DNA of 64,000 nucleotides, from positions 1 to 64,000 of the forward strand of contig JAGQZT010000005.1 of NCBI GenBank assembly GCA_020435335.1, read 5' to 3'. Below, one piece after another: positions 26,301 to 35,237 of this stretch (within the stretch, counting starts at the first letter, position 1; every line of letters begins with the position of its first letter). The stretch is from Flavobacteriales bacterium. Its GTDB lineage: Bacteria; Bacteroidota; Bacteroidia; Flavobacteriales_E; Vicingaceae. The position numbers and the translations under genes are program-made. The notes under the pieces are model-generated. The model saw only the letters and a program-made list of their open reading frames with translations. It had not been told where the DNA came from and made no database searches.

Positions 26301-27450
26301 ATAGTGGATTATCGATACCATCATCATCTGCATAAGGACCTTCGAAGAAGTCAACCCCGATACAAGGAGGAACAGATCCATAACCTGTAACACCATTACC
26401 ACCGTTGTCTACTTCGTTACCATTGTAACAGTAACCCAATCCTCTCTGAGCATCACAACCGACATAATCATCGGTAGAACCTCCCAAATCCGAATCCACC
26501 CATTGACCGAAATAAGTTTCGTACAATGTAAATGTAGAACGGTTGATCATTTCATAATTGTAGAAAGTCATGTTGTTCACTTCGTCGTTCGTAGCGAAGG
26601 CGAAAGCTTGTCCTCTGATCTCCATACCGATAGATGGTCCCTGAGTCTCAGAGTGCGTATTCCCCTTATCGTTGAACACGAACCAAATGGTGGTATCACC
26701 GAACAATCGAACATCTCTGGTTGTTCTACAGTCGATTTCTCCCAACACATCGTATTTCGGATAATCTCCGGAATTCGGGTCATAATAATCATCACCATCT
26801 TTGTCGTAGAATGGTGCTAACTCCTGAGTTACGGTATAACTGTAACCACCATTCACCACGGTATTTCCTTTCGCAGGCCATTCTTCAATCACTTTAGGAA
26901 TGGAATATCCCGGAAACTCTACATTTTCATCACAGTTAGGATCCTGAACACAATCATACCAGGCAATAAACTTATCTACCTGAGCACGTGAAATTCCCCA
27001 GCTTCTATCGAAAGCCGCACACTCACTGGCTGTAATCTCAGCCGTAGTCGGGTTCAACGGACCAGGCCAGAAGTCATTACCGGCATTTCTAAAGGTTACT
27101 GCAGCCAGTTTCAACTGACCGTTGATGTCCTGTCCACCCATCCACAGTGCACCTGCATAGATCGAGGTATATTTCGGATCATCATTACTGGTTCTTTTAG
27201 GCACCTCATAGTCGGCAACGCTATTCGCACGATCCTGCCACATACTACCGCCGGTTCCTTCAATTCTGGTTCTGACATTATTCAGTTTCAAAACAGCAAT
27301 ATCTACGGCTGAAGCACAACCTGCAGCCGGAGTCGGATTCCCTCCCCCTTTATTGCTGTTCATATCTCTCCTCGAATATCCGCTGGTCACCATAAAGAGT
27401 GTCAGCGCTGCTAATGCAATTTTGTTGATTGAAATTTTCACGTTTTGCAT
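23392..27450 (-). CDS. Large T9SS-type surface protein
   Basis: A 1,352-residue exported protein with signal peptide (about residues 1-25). A conserved-looking N-terminal region (GSMWQDRANSVADYEVPKR, SIYAGALWMGGQDINGQLK) is rich in Gly/Asp and Ca-binding-like stretches (DKDGDDYYDPNSGDYPKYD). A long beta-rich middle follows. The C-terminal domain has VVPNPYYAYSEYE, then ISIYNVSGTLMRRF and SGLYLIHVQVP, which matches the T9SS type A sorting domain pattern. It should be surface-exposed or released. It lies 29 bases after the TonB receptor and 35 bases before the PorV-like barrel in one operon. The substrate or ligand is unknown. Confidence 0.82.
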   Translation of the reverse strand: MQNVKISINKIALAALTLFMVTSGYSRRDMNSNKGGGNPTPAAGCASAVDIAVLKLNNVRTRIEGTGGSMWQDRANSVADYEVPKRTSNDDPKYTSIYAGALWMGGQDINGQLKLAAVTFRNAGNDFWPGPLNPTTAEITASECAAFDRSWGISRAQVDKFIAWYDCVQDPNCDENVEFPGYSIPKVIEEWPAKGNTVVNGGYSYTVTQELAPFYDKDGDDYYDPNSGDYPKYDVLGEIDCRTTRDVRLFGDTTIWFVFNDKGNTHSETQGPSIGMEIRGQAFAFATNDEVNNMTFYNYEMINRSTFTLYETYFGQWVDSDLGGSTDDYVGCDAQRGLGYCYNGNEVDNGGNGVTGYGSVPPCIGVDFFEGPYADDDGIDNPLSTNVPYALANGGIPYKGLGIGYGDSIVDNERYGMRKFVYYSIGGGQFFGDGDPQNALDYYNYLRGRWRNGGAHMVWGGNGNAASSGGTVLADLLFPGDSDPLFWSTQGISAAPAIWTEASAGNQPGDRRFLESAGPFTLEPGAVNDLTVGVVWARAVSGDNLSSINVMRVADDKAQALFDNCFKIAEGPDAPDLTFQEMENELIIYLSNRKVSNNYNESYNQKNPFIAIPDTLDGVYQGSDEDKDTLKFYTFQGYQIYQMKNGLITASELDDPNKARLVAQVDLKDGITQLVNYTFDQDLQANVPKEMVNGADLGIKHSFRITEDLFASGSSRLVNHKTYYYMAIAYGYNEYKHYDPLDPMALDGQTQPYIASRKLAGGQGLRSFSAIPHNPAPENGGTVANAEYGDQPMIKRIEGEGNNGNFLELTAESEAAIVANNFADYPVYKSGHGPIDVKVVDPLNVKAGVYRVQFQDTTGGKMDDAYWLLHTPRGEIISSDQVIAIENEQLFLDDGLSITVKQKAKPGVEKELGNGFIGAEIEYADSTKRWLGGFSDQEGQTDANWIRSGDSDYDDSSPSAFNDNNAPNYIDPESDFEGLISGTWAPYGLVSYLQTSSLTSEPDMQDAIGYDGLSGLAVRNSYLDSVPSVDIVFTSDKSKWSRCIVFEARNDVVLAEGGAAHLNPRKSPSVDKNGNPDGTGNGMGWFPGYAINVETGERLNVAFAEDSWLAGENGRDMKWNPTSVAFAGFNSQLMMGGKHYVYVFKKGNYYNGTAVMPAYDGCAALATKMNSSVLDKTKAWTTCVWAGIPMLEEGHTLFETDAKVKLRVERPFRRFATASTVNNQLPMYEFDMSGLEVDTGVTAAMDSVLAMINVVPNPYYAYSEYETDQLDNRIKITNLPEVCTISIYNVSGTLMRRFKKGDPSTSLDWDLKNHINVPVASGLYLIHVQVPDIGERTLKWYGIMKPTDLNGF

Positions 27451-27479
27451 ATGATTTTGTCTTTAATTCCTAGTTCTAA

Positions 27480-30400
27480 TTAAAAGTTTAATTGTATACC
27501 TAATCTGATTCTTCTAGGTAATGCGTAATTGAATCCATTTTGCAGTTTCGCCTCGTAGAGGTTTCTGAAAGAAGTTTCATCAATTTGGTTTACAATATAT
27601 TGTTGTTGGTAAGATGCAGCAAGGAACCCATCGTCATCCGGGTTACCAGTAGAGGCATACACACCAATGATATTTTTAGAATTTAACAGATTCAGTGTCT
27701 GAATGTAGATGTTCAATGTTGCTTCTTTTCTGTCTTCTCCTTCTCCTTTACCCCATTTCAGATCAATGGTTCTATCGATCTTCGCATCAAATGTGGTGTT
27801 AAACGGAAGTCTGGAAGCATTCAACTGACCTTCCTGTGGTGAAGTCCCTTGAGAAGTAAACAGAATTCCTGAACCGTTCACACGAGATCTCTTCGTGTAA
27901 GGTGTTCCTGAACCTGCTCTCATGGTTACGTTCAATCCGGTATTTTGCAAGATATCTTTTCCGAACAGTACAGGTCCATTGTAGTTCTTACCTGAACCGT
28001 AACGGTAATCCGCACGTAAGGTAATTCGGTGTCTTTGATCGAATGATAACGGAATTAATGTTCTTAAGTTACCATTACCGGAAGAAACCAGGTTTTGAGA
28101 AGTCGTTGTACTGGATCCTGTTCCATCAGCAAACTGCAAGGTATAACTCGCGTTCATGGAAATGTTTCCTCTGGTTCTCAAATCATACGTAATCGTTACC
28201 CCTTTTACTGTACCGAAATCGAGGTTATCGAAAGTGAAGTAGTTACCAGGGAAAGCACCGATGATTTGTCGGGTTTGTACCTGATCTCTGTTTTCTCTGT
28301 AGAATGCAGCGATTTTCAATGCTGAATAGTTATCTAATTTTTGTTGGAATCCTAATTCGTAATCGATTGTTTTTTGGGCTCTTAAAGCAGGGTTATTGAA
28401 ATAACCTCCGAAGATATTCGTTCCTCCGGAACCGAAAGCCAGGTAACTGATCAAATCCATTCTGTTGTTGGACTCCGGACGCTGAGTCAACACATCATAG
28501 TGAGCGAAGAACAACGCTTCATCAGAAATCGGGAAAGAGAATGCGATCCTTGGAGAGATATTCACCTGAGGCTCGTAATCTTTAAACGATTCTCCGTCTA
28601 AGTCTTCGAATACACTATCATCATTAGGGTCTACCAACCAAGGTTGAGGAACACCTGATGAACTCAGGATAGATGGATCGGTGATCAACTCACCTTCTTT
28701 GTTATACCAAACATCTCCGTCACGGTAACCAACAACATCATCAATGGTTGGGTTCGCGGCATCGGCTACATAAACAACGAAGTCGTCTCCGATGTTTTGT
28801 CCAATCGGATCAAGTCCTTCAATCTCTCCAACCGTTTTAACAGGGAAAAGAGAATACTTGTCTTTTAATACAGACTGGTTCGCATCGTAACGATCGATAC
28901 GGATACCCACGTTAAAGATCAGGTCATCGAAAGCAAATTTATCCTGGATGAAACCTGCCACATAGATCGGACGGAAAGCCGGGTTCTCTCTCAGGTAATT
29001 TCCGTTGTCATCTTGCTTGGTGAAGAAATCGTCTACACTTGGGTTTCCGGAAAGTTTAGCTCCGGTGTGATCGTATCCGAAGTTGTTTACATACCCTCCG
29101 TTGGTGATTAACTCATCCGGAGAGAACATACCGATGTTCCACACATCAGGACCATAAGAATCGAAATCGATCCACTCTCTACCGTCAACCGGTAATCCCA
29201 GAGATTCTCTCAGGTTCTTATCAAACGTACTGTGTGCAGTCGGGTCATAAGCCTGAATAAAGGTAAATCTGTCGAAACCACCGGTCCAAGGCTCTTGAGT
29301 AAATGTTCCTACGGTATAATCACGCTGTTGTAATTGAGTATTCACCAACTGACGGCCTAAGTTCCACAGTCCTACAGGAGCAGCAGAGTAGAATCTGTCA
29401 TCTCGTTGCTCGTACTCAAACCCAATTTGCAGGGCGTGATCCTTAATGGTGGCACTACCTTGAGCGGAAACTCTGAACTGTGATTGATCTTGCTTGGTAT
29501 AGCCATTGCTTACCCGGCCCATGGAAGACCACATACCGTAAACATCGGCAGGGTTATCACCGTTCACCAAACCACCAAAGGTTCTTACATTGTTAATGTC
29601 ATCCCAATGTCCTTCCGGATCATTTGCATAGACATCGTAATAACTGGATGTGTAATTCGCCAGAATCGGGTTGATGTCTCCTGCTTCGTATGAATACAGG
29701 ATGGAATTCTGATTAGACAGGAATCCGTAATCAATGGAAACGGTATCGCCGTTTGAATCCGTGATGTAGATAGAATCCACTTCATCATAAGTAGTTTCAT
29801 AAGTTGTTGTAAACTTACCTATATAACCGTAATGAGACAGCTGATCTTTGTGACGCTCGTCCTGATTCGTAAAGTTGTAGTTAGAATAATCAATCTGGAA
29901 GTTGATGAAGGCATCCTTAATTAAGGAAGGATTCTCTTCATCGCTGGAGTTGGCAAAACGCTGTGTAAATCGACCATAAACCCTCCATGTTCTATCGATA
30001 GATTGTGGATTGTTTGCTGAGTTCAGCAGCGAATAGGCTGTCCCCGAACCTCTGACATAATCATTCCCATCGCGGTAGTCAAACGACCCTCCGACAGACA
30101 CGTTAGTCGTTTTTGAGGTAGTAATGTCTATTTTACCAGCCAGGTTCAATGATTTACGAGCCACATTTAAACGGAACGGAGTTTGTTCCATATCGTTAAA
30201 AGTCAGGTAACTGGCAGAATTAATTACCCCTCCTGCTTCACTTAAGTTTTGAATGTAAGGCGTAGCATTTAACGAATCCATCACATCGTCCTTCACTTTC
30301 CAGTCCCCACCATAAAATGGTCTCGGATCAACCTCATGTTTGGCTTCACCGGACAGGAAGAACCCTGCAATAGCGTCTTTCTTATTTCCTAATGAATCTT

Positions 30401-31220
30401 TTCTTGTTTTGATCGGACCTGAAATACTACCTGCCAACAAGTTAAACCCGAATTTATCCAAACCAACCACTTTATCGCCGGTTTTAAATCCTGACGTTAA
30501 GTATTCAATTCCACCGAACCATTCTTTAGATGCACCTCTGGTTGTAATGTTAACGATACCTCCGGTTGCATCCCCGTACTGTGCAGGAATACCTCCTGTA
30601 ATTACAGATACCTGATCAATGGCCGAGTTAGGTAAGTTTTGTGTCCCCCTTACTTTGATCCCATCGATATACGTAGTGGTTCCACTTGTTCTGGCTCCTC
30701 TTACACTAAGTGCGGAACTACCATCATCCGTTGAATAAACACCACCAACAGTAGCAGCAATAGAGGCAGCCGAACGACCCGGCATCTTCTTGATCTCCTC
30801 CGCGGTAATGGTTCCTCCGGAAGACGTTTGATCTTTAGAAATTAACGGCACTTCATAATCAATAACAACAAATTCCTCCAGATTCTCAGCACCGGAAGAA
30901 GCTTTAATGTCTTTCATGAAAGTAATCTGACCTGCTGAAACGACGATGTCATTCACCTGAATCGGTTGGTATCCCACATACGTTGCCTGAACGGTATATT
31001 TTCCCGGTGTTAAGGCCGTGAACGTAAATTTACCATCAAAGTCCGTCATGGTTCCGGCCACCTGTGATCCACCTTTCATCAGTACAACGTTCGCAAATGC
31101 TAATGGTTCACCATTGTCCTTATCGAGCATCTTTCCCTTAATCGTTCCCTGGTTACCTTGTGCAAATGACGTAAGGACAAAGAACACCATAGATACTAAA
31201 ACAGCTAGTCTTTTTAACAT
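27480..31220 (-). CDS. TonB-dependent receptor with carboxypeptidase-regulatory domain
   Basis: A 1,246-residue outer-membrane receptor. It has a signal peptide (1-20), a carboxypeptidase-regulatory-like N-domain (about 24-105, GTIKGKMLDKDNGEPLAFAN), and a plug domain (about 120-230, GRSAASIAATVGGVYSTDDG; RGARTSGTTTYIDGIKVRG; GGIPAQYGDATGGIVNI). A large barrel ends with a C-terminal aromatic-type strand (RRIRLGIQLNF). TonB receptors import large ligands using proton-motive force; its loops and partner protein are not those of a SusD pair, since no SusD is beside it. It heads an operon with a T9SS protein and a PorV-like barrel. Confidence 0.92.
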   Translation of the reverse strand: MLKRLAVLVSMVFFVLTSFAQGNQGTIKGKMLDKDNGEPLAFANVVLMKGGSQVAGTMTDFDGKFTFTALTPGKYTVQATYVGYQPIQVNDIVVSAGQITFMKDIKASSGAENLEEFVVIDYEVPLISKDQTSSGGTITAEEIKKMPGRSAASIAATVGGVYSTDDGSSALSVRGARTSGTTTYIDGIKVRGTQNLPNSAIDQVSVITGGIPAQYGDATGGIVNITTRGASKEWFGGIEYLTSGFKTGDKVVGLDKFGFNLLAGSISGPIKTRKDSLGNKKDAIAGFFLSGEAKHEVDPRPFYGGDWKVKDDVMDSLNATPYIQNLSEAGGVINSASYLTFNDMEQTPFRLNVARKSLNLAGKIDITTSKTTNVSVGGSFDYRDGNDYVRGSGTAYSLLNSANNPQSIDRTWRVYGRFTQRFANSSDEENPSLIKDAFINFQIDYSNYNFTNQDERHKDQLSHYGYIGKFTTTYETTYDEVDSIYITDSNGDTVSIDYGFLSNQNSILYSYEAGDINPILANYTSSYYDVYANDPEGHWDDINNVRTFGGLVNGDNPADVYGMWSSMGRVSNGYTKQDQSQFRVSAQGSATIKDHALQIGFEYEQRDDRFYSAAPVGLWNLGRQLVNTQLQQRDYTVGTFTQEPWTGGFDRFTFIQAYDPTAHSTFDKNLRESLGLPVDGREWIDFDSYGPDVWNIGMFSPDELITNGGYVNNFGYDHTGAKLSGNPSVDDFFTKQDDNGNYLRENPAFRPIYVAGFIQDKFAFDDLIFNVGIRIDRYDANQSVLKDKYSLFPVKTVGEIEGLDPIGQNIGDDFVVYVADAANPTIDDVVGYRDGDVWYNKEGELITDPSILSSSGVPQPWLVDPNDDSVFEDLDGESFKDYEPQVNISPRIAFSFPISDEALFFAHYDVLTQRPESNNRMDLISYLAFGSGGTNIFGGYFNNPALRAQKTIDYELGFQQKLDNYSALKIAAFYRENRDQVQTRQIIGAFPGNYFTFDNLDFGTVKGVTITYDLRTRGNISMNASYTLQFADGTGSSTTTSQNLVSSGNGNLRTLIPLSFDQRHRITLRADYRYGSGKNYNGPVLFGKDILQNTGLNVTMRAGSGTPYTKRSRVNGSGILFTSQGTSPQEGQLNASRLPFNTTFDAKIDRTIDLKWGKGEGEDRKEATLNIYIQTLNLLNSKNIIGVYASTGNPDDDGFLAASYQQQYIVNQIDETSFRNLYEAKLQNGFNYALPRRIRLGIQLNF

Positions 31221-31406
31221 ATTTCTAGTTTTAATCTTTTAAAAAATATTTAGTGCAAATAAAGAGGCGTAAAGATATATAATATAAAACTCGAAAACCA
31301 AATTATTTTGAGTAAAAATATGAATAAGCTTTCTTTTTTTTGAAGCCTACTTCATGAACGGTTCTTTTTTTCAAAAAAAACTAGCCTCCCTTTTGAGAAA
31401 AGGAAA

Positions 31407-31434
31407 AAATAGGGAAAGAAAAATAGGGAAAGAA
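31407..31434. repeat. Tandem 14-bp repeat
   Basis: The 14-mer AAATAGGGAAAGAA occurs twice in direct tandem (31407-31420, 31421-31434), just before the end of the small Gly/Asp-rich lipoprotein gene in the otherwise A/T-rich gap upstream of the TonB receptor operon. Confidence 0.7.
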
Positions 31435-31442
31435 AATAATTA

Positions 31443-31817
31443 TCAAACGCCGCCCTGACCGGAAGAAGAAGGGTTGGTATCAGAACCGCCTCCCTCACCA
31501 TTCAGATCGAAGTTTTCATCTACATCGTCGTCGTCCTCATTGTCATCACCTCCAATAATCGTCGATGGATCGGACGGATCACCTGTTCCTGTACCACCAC
31601 CAACTACGCCTCCTTTGCCCGGATCCGTACCTTGCTCCCCACCACCTTGAGTTGATGGAGTGCCACCTTCCCGCGCATTGGAACCATCCCAGTTTTCAGC
31701 ACTTTGAGACAGCCCGTCACCGTAAGGTACAGGCTCATTCCCCTTCTGACATGAAGCCAAAACAAGAACAACCATCGTGGCTAAAACCAGTGTGATATTT
31801 TTACAGAATAGACTCAT
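31443..31817 (-). CDS. Low-complexity Gly/Asp-rich lipoprotein
   Basis: A 124-residue lipoprotein (lipobox LASC, cysteine at 23). The mature part is low-complexity: Gly, Ser, Asp, Glu and Pro with runs such as GGVVGGGTGTGDPSDPS and DDNEDDDDVDEN, so it is probably disordered and acidic. It lies between the TonB-receptor operon start and the lpxK gene, which is divergent, and it has the same orientation as the receptor, 222 bases upstream of it. No family or function is recognised. Confidence 0.65.
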   Translation of the reverse strand: MSLFCKNITLVLATMVVLVLASCQKGNEPVPYGDGLSQSAENWDGSNAREGGTPSTQGGGEQGTDPGKGGVVGGGTGTGDPSDPSTIIGGDDNEDDDDVDENFDLNGEGGGSDTNPSSSGQGGV

Positions 31818-31908
31818 TACTCACAAATGTAAACATTTTTTTTATTATAACTTATTTTTTAGCGTATTTATTACAACAATCAAAAGAATTTTTAGTTTTA
31901 CAGCTACT

Positions 31909-32988
31909 TTGAAGATATTACGCTATATATTATTGCTTCCTTTTTCACTGCTTTATGGTCTTACGGTATTTTTACGGAATTGTTGCTACGATTACGGAAT
32001 TTTTAAAACCTACCGGTTTCACCAAAAAGTCATCTCTGTCGGGAATATCAGTGTAGGCGGAACCGGAAAAACTCCTCATACCGAATACCTTACCCGCCTG
32101 CTTTCTGATTCACACCGTCTGGCTATTCTGAGCAGAGGCTACAAAAGAAAAACAAAAGGATTTATCCTGGCTGATGAGCATAGCTATGCTCCGGATATTG
32201 GTGACGAACCGCTACAATACAGGAAAAAGTTCAAGGACATTGTTGTTGCCGTGGATGAAAAACGGGTTCATGGCATCGAGGAAATTTTACGCCTTGATCC
32301 CAAAACGGAGGTTTTTTTGTTGGATGACGCTTACCAGCACCGATCCGTTTATCGGGGAATGAATATCCTGATTACCGACTACAATCATTTATATTGCCAC
32401 GACCACCTGTTACCAGGCGGGACGCTACGGGAATGGCGCTCGGGAAGCCAAAGGGCAGACCTGATCATTATCTCCAAAACACCTCCAAATCTTCCTGATA
32501 AAACTCAAGAAGCAATCGCCAAGAAACTGAATCCGCTTGCCCGGCAAAAAGTATTTTTCACAGGCATCCAACACGGTGCTCCCTGCCTGTTTAATGGCAA
32601 GCAATCCGCTTTACCGGATAAGTCAACTCATGTATTGGCACTCTGCGGGATCGGCAATCCCTCTCCTTTCCTTGCTTATTGCAGGGACCGGTTTACGCTG
32701 TCGGATGACCTGATTTTCAGAGACCACCACGCATATTCCATTTCCGATATTCAGCAGATCATCTCCCGTTTTGAGAAACTATCTGTTGAGAATAAAGCAA
32801 TAATTACTACCGAAAAAGATATAATGAGATTATATTTGCCGGAATTAAAAAATGCTTTAGCAGACATTCCTGTTTTTTACCTGCCCATTGAGGTCTGTTT
32901 TCAAGGAAATGGAAAAGAGGAATTCGACAACGAAATATTGAGCTATGTTAGATCAGATCAAAGAGACGAAAGAATTTCTTCAACGTAA
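31909..32988 (+). CDS. lpxK: Tetraacyldisaccharide 4'-kinase LpxK
   Basis: A 359-residue LpxK that phosphorylates lipid A disaccharide at the 4'-position. It has an N-terminal membrane helix (about residues 5-24), a P-loop GNISVGGTGKT at 45-55, and the typical SRGYKRKT, LLDDAYQHRSV and LLPGGTLREW motifs. TTG at 31909 fits the usual MKI-type N-terminus; an in-frame TTG further upstream (near 31777) would add 44 unlikely residues overlapping the neighbour. The gene overlaps the PNP gene by 44 bases, so they are co-transcribed. With lpxH nearby, lipid A synthesis genes cluster in this region. Confidence 0.94.
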   Translation: MKILRYILLLPFSLLYGLTVFLRNCCYDYGIFKTYRFHQKVISVGNISVGGTGKTPHTEYLTRLLSDSHRLAILSRGYKRKTKGFILADEHSYAPDIGDEPLQYRKKFKDIVVAVDEKRVHGIEEILRLDPKTEVFLLDDAYQHRSVYRGMNILITDYNHLYCHDHLLPGGTLREWRSGSQRADLIIISKTPPNLPDKTQEAIAKKLNPLARQKVFFTGIQHGAPCLFNGKQSALPDKSTHVLALCGIGNPSPFLAYCRDRFTLSDDLIFRDHHAYSISDIQQIISRFEKLSVENKAIITTEKDIMRLYLPELKNALADIPVFYLPIEVCFQGNGKEEFDNEILSYVRSDQRDERISST

Positions 32989-33775
32989 GATAACTGTTTC
33001 ACCTGTTGCCGGAATTGTATTGGGAACCGGTTTGGGAAATTTATCTACGGAAATAAAGGTCGATGTTGCCATTCCTTATGCTGAAATCCCTCATTTTCCG
33101 GTTTCTACGGTTGAGGGTCATCACGGTCAATTATTATTCGGCCACCTGAACGGCGTGCCTGTAGTTGCCATGCAGGGAAGATTTCATTATTACGAAGGTT
33201 ATTCGCTTAAGGAATGTACATTCCCTATCCGGGTTATGCATGCTTTGGGTATTAAAAACCTGATCCTGAGCAACGCCAGCGGTGGTGTGAACCCTGATTT
33301 CGAAATTGGAGACATTATGCTGATTACTGATCACATTAACATGTTGCCTGACAATCCGTTACGCGGTAAAAACATCAATGAACTGGGCCCCCGTTTTCCC
33401 GATATGAGCGAACCCTACAGTAAAAAACTGAATACTCTTGTTCGAAAGATTGCGGCTGACCATAACATTAAATTACAGGAAGGTGTTTATGTTGTGCTTT
33501 CGGGACCGACCTTTGAAACACCTGCAGAATACAAAATGATGCGCATCATCGGTGGCGATACCGTAGGTATGAGTACCGTACCGGAAGTAATCGTTGCCAA
33601 TCACATGGGCTTACCGTGTATGGCTTTATCCATCATCACGGACTTGGGTGTAGATGGCAAGATCGTTGAAATTTCCCATGAAGAAGTTCAGGAGGTAGCC
33701 AAGGCATCCGAGCCTAAAATGACTTTGATCGTAAAAGAAGTACTTTCCCAAATTTATGCCCTCAATCCTGCCTGA
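32945..33775 (+). CDS. punA: Purine nucleoside phosphorylase (type I, trimeric)
   Basis: A 276-residue PNP that splits inosine and guanosine with phosphate to base and ribose-1-phosphate. Family features: GIVLGTGLGNLS (phosphate binding), GRFHYYEGYSL, LILSNASGGVNPDFEIGD, TDHINM, and SGPTFETPAEYKM with the downstream purine-binding NHMGLPCMALSIITD. Length and order of motifs match the bacterial/mammalian trimeric class. It overlaps lpxK by 44 bases and is followed after five bases by gatB, so all three form one operon. Confidence 0.94.
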   Translation: MLDQIKETKEFLQRKITVSPVAGIVLGTGLGNLSTEIKVDVAIPYAEIPHFPVSTVEGHHGQLLFGHLNGVPVVAMQGRFHYYEGYSLKECTFPIRVMHALGIKNLILSNASGGVNPDFEIGDIMLITDHINMLPDNPLRGKNINELGPRFPDMSEPYSKKLNTLVRKIAADHNIKLQEGVYVVLSGPTFETPAEYKMMRIIGGDTVGMSTVPEVIVANHMGLPCMALSIITDLGVDGKIVEISHEEVQEVAKASEPKMTLIVKEVLSQIYALNPA

Positions 33776-33780
33776 TCACC

Positions 33781-35229
33781 ATGAGTATTTATGATAAATA
33801 TGAAGCAGTCATCGGACTGGAGATTCACGCTCAGCTTTCCACAAAAAGTAAGGCCTATACCGCCGATTCGACTGCATTCGGGACGTTACCCAACACCAAC
33901 ATCAGTCCCATTTCACTTGGGCATCCGGGAACACTACCCCGTTTAAACAAAAAGAACATTGAATACGCCGTAAAATTAGGATTGGCTGTTCATGCCGACA
34001 TCCGGGAGCATAACGAATTTGCCCGGAAGAATTACTTTTATGCCGACCTTCCGAAAGGATATCAGATCACTCAGGACAAAACGCCGATCTGCAACAACGG
34101 TTACATCACGCTCTTCCCGAACACCGATCAGGAAAAAAAGGTGAACATTACACGAATCCACCTGGAGGAGGATGCCGGTAAAAGTATCCACGATCAGGAT
34201 CCTTTCCATTCGCTGATCGATTTGAACAGGGCCGGGGTCTCTTTGGTTGAGATCGTATCCGAACCCGAAATCAGTTCCTCGGACGAGGCTTACGAATACG
34301 TTACTCAGGTCAGAAAATTAGTGCGTTACCTGGAGATTTGCGATGGCAACATGGAAGAAGGAAGTTTGCGTTGTGACGCCAACGTATCTGTCCGCTTAAA
34401 AGGTTCCACGGAATTTGGCCAGCGTACGGAAACCAAGAACATGAACTCCATCCGAAATGTGAAGCGTGCCATTGATTACGAAATCAAACGTCAGATCGAC
34501 ATTCTGGAAGCAGGTGGGAAGATCGACATGGAGACCCGAAGTTTCAATGCTGTAGATGGCTCCACCTTTACATTGAGAAGCAAAGAAGAAGCACATGACT
34601 ACCGCTATTTTCCGGAACCTGACCTTCAGCCTACCCGTGTTACGACCGGATACATCGAAGAAGTGAGAGAAACTTTACCGGAACTGCCCAACGAGCTCTA
34701 TAAAAAATACACGGAAGCTTATGGCTTATCCGAATATGATGCGAACATTCTGATCGAATCCAAACCCATTGCGTTGTACTTCAACGAGGTTTGTCAACTG
34801 ACCAAAAACTACAAAGCCGCGGCGAACTGGATCAACGGGCCGATCAAATCACACCTGAATAAGAACGCTATTTCCATCAGTGAGCTGGAGTTTGTTCAGC
34901 CGAAAGACGTTGCCGATATCATTGCTTTGATTGAAGAAGGTAAGGTAAACAACTCCATTGCTGAGCAAAAGATTTTTCCTGAAAAAGTAAAAAGCAATGC
35001 TACCGCCCTCGAGATCGCAGAAAAAAACAACCTCATCCAGGAAGGTGATGATGATGCTATCGTTGCATTCGTGAAGCAAGTCATCGACCAAAACCCGAAT
35101 GAGGTAGAGCGCTATAAAAACGGCGAAAAACAACTCACCGGCTTCTTTATGGGGCAGTTGATGAGAGTTTCTCAGGGCAAAGCAGACCCTAAAAAGGCGA
35201 ATCAAATCTTACGTGAAATGCTTAATTAA
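33781..35229 (+). CDS. gatB: Asp/Glu-tRNA(Asn/Gln) amidotransferase subunit B
   Basis: A 482-residue GatB, the tRNA-binding and kinase subunit of the transamidase that makes Gln-tRNA(Gln) and Asn-tRNA(Asn). It has the N-terminal block YEAVIGLEIHAQLSTKSKAY, the conserved PKGYQITQ and LEEDAGKSIHD, DLNRAGVSLVEIVSEPE, and EGSLRCDANVSVR, then the helical YqeY-like tail (IEEGKVNNSIAEQKIFPE). GatA and GatC are not here. It lies between PNP and the TlpA-type gene with gaps of five and eight bases. Confidence 0.97.
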   Translation: MSIYDKYEAVIGLEIHAQLSTKSKAYTADSTAFGTLPNTNISPISLGHPGTLPRLNKKNIEYAVKLGLAVHADIREHNEFARKNYFYADLPKGYQITQDKTPICNNGYITLFPNTDQEKKVNITRIHLEEDAGKSIHDQDPFHSLIDLNRAGVSLVEIVSEPEISSSDEAYEYVTQVRKLVRYLEICDGNMEEGSLRCDANVSVRLKGSTEFGQRTETKNMNSIRNVKRAIDYEIKRQIDILEAGGKIDMETRSFNAVDGSTFTLRSKEEAHDYRYFPEPDLQPTRVTTGYIEEVRETLPELPNELYKKYTEAYGLSEYDANILIESKPIALYFNEVCQLTKNYKAAANWINGPIKSHLNKNAISISELEFVQPKDVADIIALIEEGKVNNSIAEQKIFPEKVKSNATALEIAEKNNLIQEGDDDAIVAFVKQVIDQNPNEVERYKNGEKQLTGFFMGQLMRVSQGKADPKKANQILREMLN

Positions 35230-35237
35230 TTCCATAT

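Noticed and set aside
22271-31220. Polysaccharide utilisation locus
   Set aside because: There is a TonB receptor but no SusD, no carbohydrate-active enzyme and no sensor next to it, so it does not fit the PUL definition.
31777-31908. Long N-terminal extension of lpxK
   Set aside because: It would add 44 residues overlapping the divergent lipoprotein gene start; LpxK proteins normally begin at the membrane helix, matched by TTG at 31909.
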